From Didymella arachidicola (Eukaryota; Ascomycota; Dothideomycetes; Pleosporales; Didymellaceae), in NCBI GenBank assembly GCA_016630955.3, contig CM049988.1:2108001-2172000 (forward strand): a stretch of 64,000 nt of DNA, given 5' to 3'. The position numbers were made by a program, and so were the translations under genes. The notes beneath the pieces are model-generated. The model saw only the letters and a list, made by a program, of their open reading frames with translations, was not told the origin of the DNA and did not search any database. Every line of letters begins with the position of its first letter. Positions within the stretch are counted from its first letter, which is position 1. Below, one piece after another: positions 22,501-33,765 of the stretch.

Positions 22501-24046
22501 GGTGACGTTCTTGGAGAAGAATGGAACCAACCTCAACGGCACGGGCTCCTATGAACTCGATCCGTCAATCGCAGGCGGCCACGATATCTTCCACTCCATC
22601 CGCGAAGTCTACGGTCTCAAGACCGATGTGTTTTGTGCTGCTAGTATCACGATGCCTGATCGTTCAGGGCGTGTCATTAACATTGGTGGCTGGTCTGGAG
22701 ACTCTCTGTACGGTGTCCGAATGTACACACCCAACGGACAACTGGGCACAAACAGTACCAGCGCGTGGCAAGAAAACTACCAGGAAGTCAGCCTCCAAAC
22801 TACCCGTTGGTATCCAACAGCGATGACCATGGCTAACGGATCGTTGCTCATTGTTGGGGGCGAAAACGGCTCCAACGGTCCTCCAGTCCCGAATATGGAG
22901 ATCCTTCCCCGTGTTGGCCCTCTCAAGTACCAGCAGTTCTTGGTAGACTCGGATCCAAACAACTTATATCCTTTCTTGGCTGTCTTGCCGTCCAAGGGTA
23001 TCTTCATCCAGTATTACAACGAAGCCCGCATCCTTGACGAGAGGTCTCTCGAGACAATTAAGATCCTTCCGAAGGTTCCTGGAGCTGTAAACGCTGACAA
23101 CGGCGGCCGCACGTATCCTCTGGAAGGTACCATGGTCTTATTACCGCAGAAGGCGCCGTACTCGGACAACCTCGAGGTACTCGTCTGTGGAGGCAGCGGA
23201 GGAGGTTGGGGTCTTGACAACTGTGTCACTACTAAGCCTGATGACGCCAATCCTACGTGGACAATCGAACGAATGCCATCTCGACGTGTCATGACATGCA
23301 TGGCCACCCTACCAGATGGTACTTTCATCATCCTGAACGGCGCAGAGGAGGGTGTCGCTGGCTTCGGTCTTGCCCAAGTATCGAACCTCAATGCCCTTCT
23401 CTACGATTCGAGGAAACCAAAGCACCATCGTGTTAGCATCCTGGGCAATACCACCATTCCCCGCATGTACCACTCTGAAGCCGTTCTCATGGACGACGGT
23501 CGCGTCCTCGTCACTGGTTCCGATCCGCAAGACGACAGGGTTGATGCCCAAGGAAACCAGCTGCATCCACAGGAATACCGCTATGAGGTCTATATTCCTC
23601 CTTATTTGGCCTCTGGCGCAGCTCGCCCTGCATTCACTCTTCAGAACAACGACTGGACCAACGGACAAGGATACCAATTCACCGTCACTGGAGGCAGCGC
23701 AAACATTAGGGTGTCTCTCCTGGGCTCTGAGGCTAGCACCCACGGTAACTCGATGGGAGCACGAATTCTTGAGCCTGCCGTCAACTGTGGCTCCTTCCCA
23801 GTTTGTACCGTCACTGCACCTCCAGGTCCTTACGTCGCGCCTCCTGGCTGGTACCGCATGTTCGTTCTTGACAATGAGATTCCTTCCGTTGCGACTTGGG
23901 TGCGTATTGGCGGTGATCCAGCTAGTCTGGGCAATTGGCCGAACTTCCCAGACTTCAAGCCCTTGCCCGGTGTTGGGCCTGTGAACGGTGGTGGTGCGTC
24001 GCAAACACTTGCATCACGAGCAAGTAGTGCGAAGTTCCGCAGTTGA
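19592..24046 (+). CDS. Secreted five-WSC-domain glyoxal/galactose-oxidase-like copper radical oxidase
   Basis: Four exons (19592-19737, 19818-19937, 19987-20342, 20397-24046) give 1423 residues. Introns of 80, 49 and 54 bp rejoin the first two WSC domains. Order: signal peptide (residues 1-24), WSC1 from ~41, WSC2 from ~150, a Ser/Thr mucin-like linker ~245-530 ending in TPTPTPTPK, WSC3 from ~536, WSC4 from ~661, WSC5 from ~770, then the oxidase domain ~880-1400 (glyoxal oxidase N-terminal plus DUF1929). Copper-site residues of family AA5 are present: Cys in DVFCAASI, Tyr in TRWYPTA, Tyr-His in RMYHSEAV, His in STHGNSMG. The protein should oxidise aldehydes or alcohols to give hydrogen peroxide outside the cell, tethered to wall glycans by WSC. 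Substrate is not predictable. The first intron is the least certain boundary. Confidence 0.93.
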
Positions 24047-24985
24047 TCAATCAAATGATCAAGCATGTTTCATATCTCTTCATAGTAATTCTAGACTAGT
24101 GCTTTCCTTATACCTAAGGCATTCAATGTCATCCTTCCATTTAGTCTTACCCCTGCGTTCATCTCTTGACTTGTTGAACTATAGAGCGTCACTACTTCAG
24201 TGTTCTTTATCCATAACGCCGATTGCTTATAACCTCTGCGCCAAAGCTCCGCCATTGCTCAGCAGGCTTGTCAACAAACAAAACAAGTCAAAAATAAGGC
24301 CGTAATTTGACTTATTTAATAACTAACAGCTGCGAGGTTTTTTTGTTTGACTTAATTGGCCCTGCAGGGTATTTTTTGTTTAATTGATTGGTTGATGTTT
24401 GATAGTGGGGCGGCAGGGGGGGGGGGGTGAAGTTAAGAGGACTCAGGGGCTTCGACTTCAGCCTCGGCTATGGAGCCCCCCCCCCCCCCCACCCTACTAT
24501 CAAACAAACATCAAAATTTTTGATAGCCTTACAAGATTTTGATTGATTTGACTTGAAAATTTATAGGAGCCCTGTTTGTTTGATTGATGTGCTCGAATCA
24601 AGTCAACTCAAGCAAAATTTTGATGCACGATTTGGTTGTTGACAACACTGTTGCTCAGACCATGGGTTCACACAATTCGCACTGCCTTACCACATACCCG
24701 TGGTTGACCCTGCGGATGTGCGCGGACATTGCCACACATCAATCGAAAGAAGCAAATCACCGGCAATTGAGCGATGCAGGGTTGGCTCTTGGGTTACCCC
24801 AGGTTCCCGCAGATTCGGGGTGAATTGTCATTGGTGGAAACACGTCAACCACCAATTGCTGCCATTTACTCTAGACGAACATGCCTGCGTCTATCATGCC
24901 GCCGCGCCTCAGAAATGAGCAACCGCACTTTAACGGTGGCATTTACATGTCGTAGCTTAAGTGTGATCAGCGAACGGAGAAACTA
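24047..24985. other. Intergenic region with fold-back repeat
   Basis: No gene is seen. It is AT-rich with repeated TCAAACAAA/TTTGTTTGA motifs flanking the G/C-tract fold-back listed at 24392-24514. TA at 24984-24985 is the left target duplicate of the intact transposon. Confidence 0.6.
24392..24514. repeat. Imperfect inverted repeat with long G and C tracts (fold-back element)
   Basis: TTGATGTTTGATAGTGGGG followed by a 12-G run (24416-24427) pairs with a 15-C run (24476-24490) and ACCCTACTATCAAACAAACA at 24491-24510. The arms differ by a four-base TTTG insertion and single bases. A loop of about 48 bp contains a second small inverted pair (GGGGCT / AGCCCC). Flanking DNA repeats TCAAACAAA-type words in both orientations, suggesting a non-autonomous fold-back or MITE remnant rather than a gene feature. 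Confidence 0.75.
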
Positions 24986-25028
24986 CCGTGTCCGTGCACT
25001 CAATGCACGCCGTCAGTCAATGCACGCG
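24986..25028 (+). repeat. Left terminal inverted repeat of intact Fot1/pogo element
   Basis: These 43 bp begin CCGTGTCCGTG and are exactly reverse-complementary to 27074-27116. The 11-mer TCAATGCACGC occurs at 25000-25010 and 25017-25027, a 17-bp period. Confidence 0.96.
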
Positions 25029-25075
25029 ATCGCGATTTCGTCCCAACTTCGCACCCCCCATAACTCAACGCCACG

Positions 25076-26965
25076 ATGACTATGGAAGAAGCCCTTGCAG
25101 AGCTAGATGCTCTTAACTCTAGCGAAGAAGTTTGCTACGCGACAATAGCTAAAAAGCATAGTGTTAATCGCTCAACGTTGTCGCGCAAGCACCGAGGTGT
25201 CAGCGGGTCGCGTGCAGAGGCAGGTTTAGCACGTCGCAATCTTCAACCAGAACAGGAGGCAGAGCTTGTGACGTATCTGGAGGGATTGACAGAGCAAAAG
25301 TTACCTCCTACAAGAGAGATGGTGCAGAATTACGCGTCTGATATCGCTGGACACCCTGTCTCCGAGAGCTGGGTCACACGCTTCCTCCACCGACACCAAG
25401 ATGAGCTTACATCCCAATGGAGCACTTCTATGGATCGACAACGCCACGCTGCTGACTCTAGTGATAAGTACAAGGTGTACTTTGAACAGCTAGGCAGCAA
25501 AATCAACTTCTACGAAGTGGAGCCTGAGCATACGTACAATATGGATGAGAAAGGCTTCATGGTTGGAGCCGTTGGCAGACAGAAGAGGATCTTTAGCAGG
25601 AGGCTGTTTAAGAAGAAGCAGTTTAAGCAGATGCTGCAGGATGGTAATCGTGAATGGATAAGCTTGTTAGCGTGTGTATGCGCTGACGGCACAGCGTTGC
25701 CGCCAGCTCTCATTTACGCAGCTGACTCAAAGAACATACAAAACACATGGGTAGAGGATGTGAAGGTAGGAGAACATATGGCCTTCTTTGGAGTATCAGG
25801 CAGTGGCTGGTCAAACGATGGGCTTGGTCTTGCCTGGCTCCAGCAGGTGTTTGAGCGCTTCACAACAGCCAAAGCTCGGAGAAAGTACCGCCTGTTGCTT
25901 GTGGATGGCCACGGGAGCCACCTAACAGAAGAGTTTCTGGAGTATTGCCACAGGCATAAGATACTGTTAGGTATCTATCCACCTCACAGCACGCACACGC
26001 TGCAGCCGCTTGATGTGGTAATGTTTAAGCCTCTCAGCACAGCATACTCAAAGAAGCTGGCAACACGCCTTCACAAGCATCAAGGCCTAGTGCCTGTAAC
26101 TAAAGCTGACTTCTTTGGCCTGTTCTGGGATGCTTGGGCAAGCAGCTTCACTGCAAAGAATATCTTTAGCTCGTTCAAGGCGACAGGTGTACACCCATTT
26201 AACCCCAATGTTATACTCGATCGCTTCACCAACGACGACTCAGACACCTCTAGCAACGCTTCAGAGGAAGCTCCTACATACGGCGGCGAGGCATGGCAGA
26301 AACTGAATACAGTCATAAAACGCGCGTTGAGTAGTGCCTCAGAGAAGGACGCATCTATTGTTCGGCAATCGCTCCACCACATGGCCATACAGAACACCCT
26401 TCTACAGAGCGAAAATGAGGGCCTGCTTGACGCTCTTACTGTTAAGAAAAGGAGAAAGATGAAGGGCAAGTCTCTAGACCTGCTGCAACACTATGAGTAC
26501 TGGGGGCCTTCAATGATGTGGACTCCTCGGTCATTCAGGGAAGCCAAGACCCGCATGAGGCTTGCAAGGGAGGAGCGAGAGGCAGACGAGAAGGAGAAAG
26601 CTGACATGAGGGAGCTTGCTAAGGCTAATAAGCTATACAATGAGAAGATTGCGCAGGAGAAGCGTGATGCGCGCGCAAGGGAGAAGGAAGAGCGTGACCA
26701 GCAGAAGGCTAGGAAGGCTAAGGAAGTCGCTGAACGCAAGGCTGAGAGAGAGCGTCAAAGGCAAGCTCGCAACTCTCAAAAAGCTATACGAAAGCCCTCT
26801 ATAGGCAAGCGCAAGGCTCTGGAGAAAGAAGCACCAAAGAAGAAGCAGAAACGTAGTGCTGGGGATGATGTAGCTGGTGCCTCGCGCATAGCGCGTACGC
26901 CAACACCTCCACACCAAACCAACACTCGCGGCCGCAAAATCCTTCGGCCAAGAAAGTTTTGGTAA
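25076..26965 (+). CDS. Fot1/pogo-family transposase
   Basis: Single exon, 629 residues, starting 48 bp inside the left terminal repeat. N-terminus: psq-type helix-turn-helix (YATIAKKHSVNRSTLSRKHR) followed by a Tc5/CENP-B-like DNA-binding domain (LPPTREMVQNYASDIAG, VSESWVTRFLHRH). Core: DDE_1 catalytic domain (PF03184) with acidic residues in YNMDEKGFMVG, LLLVDGHGSHLTEEF and HSTHTLQPLDVVMFKPLS, the last being the Asp that makes this a DDD rather than DDE enzyme. C-terminus (~470-600) is a long Lys/Glu/Arg coiled coil with a basic nuclear-targeting patch. All key residues are present, so it looks functional. Confidence 0.96.
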   Translation: MTMEEALAELDALNSSEEVCYATIAKKHSVNRSTLSRKHRGVSGSRAEAGLARRNLQPEQEAELVTYLEGLTEQKLPPTREMVQNYASDIAGHPVSESWVTRFLHRHQDELTSQWSTSMDRQRHAADSSDKYKVYFEQLGSKINFYEVEPEHTYNMDEKGFMVGAVGRQKRIFSRRLFKKKQFKQMLQDGNREWISLLACVCADGTALPPALIYAADSKNIQNTWVEDVKVGEHMAFFGVSGSGWSNDGLGLAWLQQVFERFTTAKARRKYRLLLVDGHGSHLTEEFLEYCHRHKILLGIYPPHSTHTLQPLDVVMFKPLSTAYSKKLATRLHKHQGLVPVTKADFFGLFWDAWASSFTAKNIFSSFKATGVHPFNPNVILDRFTNDDSDTSSNASEEAPTYGGEAWQKLNTVIKRALSSASEKDASIVRQSLHHMAIQNTLLQSENEGLLDALTVKKRRKMKGKSLDLLQHYEYWGPSMMWTPRSFREAKTRMRLAREEREADEKEKADMRELAKANKLYNEKIAQEKRDARAREKEERDQQKARKAKEVAERKAERERQRQARNSQKAIRKPSIGKRKALEKEAPKKKQKRSAGDDVAGASRIARTPTPPHQTNTRGRKILRPRKFW

Positions 26966-27073
26966 GAAAGTTTGTTCTATAGGTTGATAGAATGCTCCAC
27001 TAAGTTATCCTGTAATACAAGCTGTTGTGTGTGGCTCTACAGCCTCAAGTCTCTGTAGCCCGTTTTGGTGATG

Positions 27074-27116
27074 CGCGTGCATTGACTGACGGCGTGCATT
27101 GAGTGCACGGACACGG
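27074..27116 (-). repeat. Right terminal inverted repeat of intact Fot1/pogo element
   Basis: This is a perfect inverse copy of 24986-25028, followed by the TA duplicate at 27117-27118. Confidence 0.96.
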
Positions 27117-27228
27117 TAGAAGATTGCTAAGTTTCCGGCTCAGCCGTGTCTTGTTGTTCATAATACAAATATAAGAGGTCTTGGTGGCACGTCAGAATTG
27201 TGGTATCCAAGGAGCTCAATCGGTCAGA

Positions 27229-28280
27229 ATGTTGTTCCGCGTGTCATTAGTTGCTACTCTAATCTCCTTTGCTCTTGCTGGCAGCAAGAATGAGCGCACC
27301 ACTCCCTCCAGAGGCGCGCTTGTGGTGGATGCGTCAGGGAACATCCAGAACAGCTACCGAAACATCAGCGCCGCAGTCAATGCGTTGACCAATACCACAT
27401 CTGCGCAGACGATTTTCATTGCGCCAGGGACATACGCCGAGCAAGTCTACATTAAACGTCATGCCGGTCCGCTCACGATCCAAGGCTACACCACGGATAC
27501 CCGCTCGTACAAGGACAACAAAGTGACCATCACTGGCAATCTGTCACGGCAAATCCCTAGTATTACCAGTAATGACGCAACAGCAACAGTCCGTCTTTGG
27601 ACCTCGAACGTCAAATTGTACAATTTGAACATCGCCAACACCTTTGGCCAGGCGGCTACAGGAGGTCAAGCTCTCGCCCTCAGTGCCCAGAACACCGACC
27701 AAGGCTTCTACGGCTGTAAATTCACTGGCTATCAGGATACCATATACGCCAATGAGGGTAGACAGCTATATGCCCAGAGCTTCATCCAAGGTACTGTTAC
27801 CTCGAACGTTGCTGGAGGAGTTTGCACTAACTGCATCTAGGCGCTGTTGACTTCGTCTTCGGCATACGCGCATCCGCCTGGTTCGAAAAAGTTGACATTG
27901 AGACAATTGGAACTGGCTTCATTACAGCGAATGGTCGTGACGCGGCGAATAACACCAGCATCTACGTGTTCAACCAGGCCAAGATTCGAGGCACAAGCGG
28001 TGCGAACTCGACCTACCTAGGCCGTCCCTGGCGCCAGTGGAGTCGAGTCATCTACCAGAGAAGCGATATCGGCGATGTTGTTCATCCTGAGGGATGGACA
28101 AGATGGGATGCTGTACAGCCGCTGGACAATGTGGTGTATCAGGAATACAAGAACTATGGTCCTGGTGCGACTGGACCTAGGGCGAACTTCAGCTCGCAGC
28201 TCAGTACGCCGATTGCAATCGAGGAAGTGTTTGGGCGGACCTTCAAGCAAGAGACTTGGGTCGATTCAGCGTATCTGTAG
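27229..28280 (+). CDS. Secreted pectin methylesterase (CE8)
   Basis: Exons 27229-27790 and 27841-28280 (50-bp intron, GTACTG...TCTAG) give 333 residues, the normal size. The start was chosen at the ATG that opens the signal peptide MLFRVSLVATLISFALAG; the frame is open upstream without an ATG. Conserved CE8 elements are visible: the oxyanion-hole and catalytic blocks in GGQALALSAQNTDQGFYGC and YQDTIYA, the second catalytic Asp in GAVDFVFG (formed across the splice), and YLGRPWRQWSR with the substrate-binding Arg and Trp. The enzyme removes methyl esters from homogalacturonan in plant cell walls, pointing to a plant-associated or litter-degrading life. The gene lies 110 bp after the intact transposon's TA duplicate. 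Confidence 0.95.
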
Positions 28281-30982
28281 GATTATCGTGATCGCGACTA
28301 ATTAATCTTGTCGCAATGACAAGTGCGAACTGGCTTCTTAGTATAGATTCTACCTAATCTAGAACGTGTAAATGTAAGCCCCTGAAGAGCTGCGCGCTTC
28401 TAACGTCGAGATCCAGCCTGCGTCTGTGGCTGCTACACACGTCATGAGAAAGATGCCATTCAGACGGCCCCATGGTTAGCAGCTCTACATAGATGCCGAT
28501 GGTGCTCAGTCCGACGTATGGAGATTCTCCTTCGCAGAATAACCTGCAACCTTAGGAGAGTGGCGCCACACACATCCGACATGTCCGACCGAACAGGACG
28601 GCTGTGTTCTCCGCTTTCATAATTGTCATAAAGTTGTCGAAGATGTTCGAAAACCACGTCACAAGTTTTGACTGACTGGGTGCTAAGTATCAAATCGATC
28701 CAATGGACAATAAAATCCATCCTTGGTCTTCTAGGAGACAATGGTCTGACGCGATGCGTCAATTGAACGCTCTTGGGATCGTGTTATCTTCGGAGGATCA
28801 CGAGCTGTCTGAGGTTACAAACATTAAAAAGATGATGTAAGACAATGAGCTTAAATCCCTTCCGAGGACAGGTTACTGAGTAGAGTAGATAAATTCGAAG
28901 GCGCGCAGATAGCAGTGTAGCACACACTTGCACGGCCCAACATGTGTCAACAATTCTGCATTGCGGCTTTCAGTACTCCAAGAGCCGCCTGTACCGGTAG
29001 AATCTTCGCTCGAGTTCAGGCGCATCGATTGCGAGCGGTCAGTCCAGATGTTCAAAGGGCAAGTCACGCATTCCGCGGCTCCTTTGGAGGGGCCGTCGCG
29101 TAGCTTTGGAAGCTTGATGCGAGCACGACCAAAAACATCTTTTGCGTACTCAGTCCCTCAGGTCATCTATCATCGCCGAGAGCAACAAGTGAAACAGGTG
29201 CAGTTCTGTCGCCCGGCTGCCTCCCGTCCTAACCGTTGGTGCCAAACATCGTGGACTGTGAAACGATGGTCAGCGCTCGATTTCTCGGTCCCGTTCAGGC
29301 ATCCCCCGCCAAAGAAGTTAAAAAAGCAGCCCTGTACCTTGCAAATGACATTGACTTGAACCGAGAGGCAGCATTAGACAGCCCGCAGACACACCTCGCA
29401 GACTGGCATATCAACAGCATCAGAGCGTACGCCACGGAGAAGGCACGCTGTTTCATGAGTCGCTCGCACAAGATCTGCGATGCCTTCACGCCAACCAACA
29501 TGGCCTCGAAGCGCTGCCCGATCCACACTTGTCTCGCAGCTGGATTCGCTTTCGCGCTCAAAACCGACTCTGTCCCGGCGCTGTCGCTGTCACTGGGAGT
29601 GTTGAAACTGCGAAAAGGGACTAGCCGACTAATCCAATATTCTTATCTTCGACAGGAACCACCCTCTCTACGTACTTACAGAGGCGGCGACTAACCGCAG
29701 CTTCGGCCGCACAGCAACAGTTGTGCAAAACCGACTCGGATCGATGTCCGTTTTATGTTACAATGCACTTGGTTCGCTCCTGGTCACCCACCCTTCGAAT
29801 CAGTAATCTTCTCACCGAAGAAGGGGTAATATATTATTGGGATATGCATCAAGGCCATTGCAATACATTCCGTGTAGGACGCGGTATGTAGACGATGTTC
29901 TCTTATCAACATCTATGGCAGGCGAAAACTCTGCTCGGCGCGTGCAGTACCTATGATACAGGAATGGAAGCATCGCGTGACTTGATTTCCTACGTTGTTT
30001 CGCAGTCCAGGACCGAACAGCCTTTCTCGTCCGTTCGAAGATTCACAGCACTGTACATGATGAACAGACAACCTTGTCACGCGTCTTGCGGGTTGTGGGT
30101 CCAGCGGGGCGTCCCGCCTAAGTCACTCTTTGTCGGTAGGGTTTGATTCGCTCGGGGGGCGCGGTCACACGCAAATTTGTATCACTCTGCCCCCCAAGGT
30201 CGTGCTCTCTGCCATCACAGCAATCATCGTTTGACGACGATCGCAACAGGAGTTTGCGACGGGGGCGTTCACGAGGCTGAAAACGTGGGAACTGGGTACT
30301 TGTGGCAACTACTGTTTCGAAGCAACTGTCAAAACAACGGCCACGAACGGCATTCTGGAAGCAACATCGAAGATCCCCGACCATTTATGCATGAAACGAG
30401 CGTACGCGTTTCTGTACTCAACCAAGAAAAATATTGAGGCTGCGAACATGGGGATAACCCGCGTATACGATCTGCAATCATGCGGTCAAAACCAAGAGAA
30501 CACTTCACGTTGCGGCACGAGACGCGCACGAGAAGATCACGACAATAACCAAGATCGCGATGATGCCCAAGGAAGAATTCGATCTCAAAGGCTGATAGCT
30601 ACAGGCAGTCTGTTCAATGACGTTCTGTCACACCGTCCTCCATCTGCTTCACATTCCACTTATTGCGTTCTATAACGAAATTGCGAAGCCCTGCAGTGGG
30701 AACCTCCTCCTCATTGGTACAAGCTGGGTCAGCAGGCTGGTCCGCGCAGTCTCAGCGAGTATCTTCCACGACCCCGGGTAGGAGCACGATCTACTCAGGC
30801 CTGTACGGCGATCCCCTGGCTGAGTCGCACAGGCACTGATGAATTGCAGCATTTCAGTCTCCTTACATTTGAGCGAACACATATAACGCTGTCCCTTATC
30901 CGAGCCGATGTTTGATACACCAAGCAACTTCATCAGTAGCTTTACTTGATCTTTCCAGACCTCTTCACTCTCACACAGCACC
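28281..30982. other. Gene-poor region
   Basis: This is 2.7 kb without a supportable gene. Open frames such as 28928-29359, 29236-29694 and 30177-30437 are short, overlap one another and show no domain. The last ~150 bp, pyrimidine-rich with CTCTTCACTCTCACACAG, are the likely leader of the aquaporin gene. Confidence 0.45.
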
Positions 30983-31939
30983 ATGACCGTTCGAAGCAAG
31001 CACAGTCTCATGTCTTTCATGACAGGGAAAGAGACCGAAAAATACAACAGCAGAGATCCAACCCTGCCTGTCCATGAGCCCTCATCTGCACCTCCTTCAG
31101 AAGCGGTGCCGCAGCACAGTGCTTTCCGTCGAGAGGCCGCAGCTTTCCTCGGAGAATTCATCGGAACTTTCATGTTCTTGTTTCTCGCGTTTGCAGGAAC
31201 GCAAATCGCCCTTAACGGTGCTGGAACCACACAATTGACCAGCTCCGGCAACCCAGCGCCTGATGTTTCAAAACTCATCTACATCGCGTTCGCCTTCGGT
31301 GTATCTCTTGCCATCAATGTCGCGATCTTCGCAGATATTAGCGGCGGTAAATTCAATCCTGCGGTATGTGCAACCGAACACCTTGTGCGCCCACTTCCCC
31401 CGTTCGATGTAACGGCGCCGTTAGCTCTAGGAACGAATTGGATGTTGATACGTTGTAAGACTAATACTAATTTGATAACATAGGTAACAACGGCTCTTTT
31501 ACTTACTGGCAAGATTACCTGGTATCGCGCCATTCAAACCATCATCTCCCAGATACTTGCTGGTATGGCCGCTGCTGGATTCGTAAGCGGTCTGCTGCCA
31601 GGCCCGCTTATCATCGCCACCAAACTTGATCCGTCAATCTCGATCGTCCGCGGCTTGTTCTTGGAGACTTTCGTCACTGCCCAGCTCGTACTCACCATCC
31701 TCATGCTTGAGGGTGGATCAGCTAAGCCAATGTACATCGGACTTTCGCTCTTTATCGCCGAGATCTGCAGCGTCTTCTTCACCGGTGGCAGTCTGAACCC
31801 TGCGCGCAGCTTTGGTCCCGCTGTCTGCGCGGGCTTCACCAGCTACCACTGGATTTACTGGGTGGGTCCACTGTTGGGCGCTATGCTTGCCAGTGCGGCG
31901 TACACGCTTGTCAACTGGGTGCGACAAGGACATGAGTGA
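30983..31939 (+). CDS. Aquaporin (MIP family)
   Basis: Exons 30983-31363 and 31484-31939 with a 120-bp intron (GTATGT...CATAG, branch-like CTAATACTAAT) give 278 residues. A ~45-residue cytosolic N-terminus precedes six hydrophobic segments. Both NPA half-helices are present: GGKFNPAVTT (formed across the splice) and GGSLNPARSFGPAV with the selectivity-filter Arg. The short loops and absence of the glyceroporin-type Asp after the second NPA (NPARS, not NPARD) favour an orthodox water channel over an aquaglyceroporin. The product acts in the plasma or vacuolar membrane. Confidence 0.94.
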
Positions 31940-33765
31940 ATAAGCAAGAGAATGACATACATCAGAACGGTAAACCACCGTCACTTGAGCGCTACGGCAA
32001 AACGTCCACGCTAGACAGCTTCTCAAGACGCCGTACGACTATCGGTGATCCGCGGAGAATAGAATTTAGCACTCTCAGGCGGGTTCATTTGCAGTATCAC
32101 AGTTTCTTTACACGAGAACGGTCACTACAGCATTTTAGCAGCCATTGGTTTTCGCTGCATCATTGCGATGTCCTTCCCACACTACTCTGCGTTACAAGAA
32201 GCGAGACAGGGATTGGGATTCGATATTGCGGGGACCAGTAGAAAGTTCAGAGGGAGCTGAAGGAATGTGAGATGGTAGGTGCTTACGGCGATCTCGGCCT
32301 TAAACCAGGTCATTGGGTATCTAATCGAGTAAGGGTCCAATCAGCAAGCAAGTGGGAGTAGGGGTGCTATCTTCACGATTTTCTACATATTAATGAAGTA
32401 ACGAACAATCAGAACATGTTGAGAAACCTCTCGTCTTGGTGCTTTGTCGAAGATCATTGAGGTGCAGACAAAGATGTGGAAGTCTTACTTGGACCCACCC
32501 GTCAGCTGTCAGCGGGTGTCATGAGCTTGCCACACAATGCGAAAAGCCGTTCAACGTATGACCTCCTGTGGCTTACATATGCATCTGAAGCTTTGACGCG
32601 TTCCACCCCTCCGAGCCTTGCGCTCGGTGCAAACATTCGAGACAGAATACCCGAGGTCCCTCGGAGCCAAGAGACGTTGTGTACCACCAACCTACCTCCG
32701 GATTTATCGAGGTGCATACAATGTGTGCTTCGAAAGATCCGCCTGATAATAAGGATGGATTGCAAACGTCATCCTTGTACGCAACTTTGTATCACACAGC
32801 GTCTTTGTGCAAGCTGATCTGAACGGCATTTCTCCGCCGAAAGGTGGAGCGACCCGATTTGAAACGTACTTGGGTACCCGCAGTAGTCTTTTCGATGATT
32901 GACATGAGCTTTGTAATTGCTTCCATCAGACGTACGCTAGGAGTGAGGGAATGGAGAGAAGAGCTCCCAACCCTCTGGAAATAAAGACGCACTGCAGTGC
33001 CAGAGCTGATGACCAGCAAAGTAATATCTTTCGTCATCTCTCGTCGCTTTTCGCGAGCCTACAGTCGTGCCGTGACCCCTGACAGCTGCTGGACCGTATT
33101 GTGAGACACTGACCAGCACATTGGTAATGTCATAGAAGTGGGCAGCTCTAAAGCGATTTGACGAGAAGCTTTCTTGATGATTCATAGGCGACAGCGAAGC
33201 TGATGCACATCGTTGCCAGGAGTCACTATCAGAGACTTCGGCAGTCGTAGTCCACGGAAATGCTTGCCACCCCACCATGAACAGTGCTTGCTTCGATCTG
33301 CCGCATGGTGACCTCCAGCAGATGGTACAATGGCAGACCGATTAAGTGCAGGAAACATCTGCAGCGATACGCGGCCACTGCAAGGTGATGTTTGACAATG
33401 TGAGAAAGGCACATCAGAGTCTTCGTTGCGAAAAAAAAGTGCATTCCATTGGGCGAGGATACTCAGTGGTGCTGATACAGCAGATGGAACCACAGCAAAT
33501 GACAGATGAACACATCACTCACGATAATCACTCTTTGGAGATATCCAAAATAACGTACTGTATTCATGCATGGATTGATTTTCGCTGTAGCTAGAGTGCT
33601 AGGAACAGGCCAGGGTCCCTAACCTTCCAAACCCCCAGAGCCATTTCGCAGCAATGAGAAGTCACGTTCCGACACCCTGTCCAAAATCAATCAAAGACCG
33701 CGTGAGCTTGGGTAGATTGGTTGATTTGGTTTGCTTAAGAGATGAACGAGATCGCGAGGGTATGG
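31940..33765. other. Gene-poor region
   Basis: This is 1.8 kb without a supportable gene. Minus-strand open frames at 32792-33278 and 33182-33493 have ordinary composition but no recognisable domain and do not join by clear splice sites. Confidence 0.45.

Larger units (their letters stand above)
24986..27116 (+). mobile_element. Fot1/pogo-type DNA transposon, apparently intact (2131 bp)
   Basis: The element has perfect 43-bp terminal inverted repeats and TA target duplicates on both sides (24984-24985 and 27117-27118), with an uninterrupted 629-residue transposase. Perfect ends plus an open frame suggest a recent insertion that may still be mobile. Its right end lies 112 bp before the pectin methylesterase start codon, inside what should be that gene's promoter. 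Confidence 0.96.

Noticed and set aside
29236..29694. 152-codon plus-strand open frame in the 28-31 kb gene-poor region
   Set aside because: It has no domain, no homologue that I recognise, overlaps another equally weak frame and has no clear start context.
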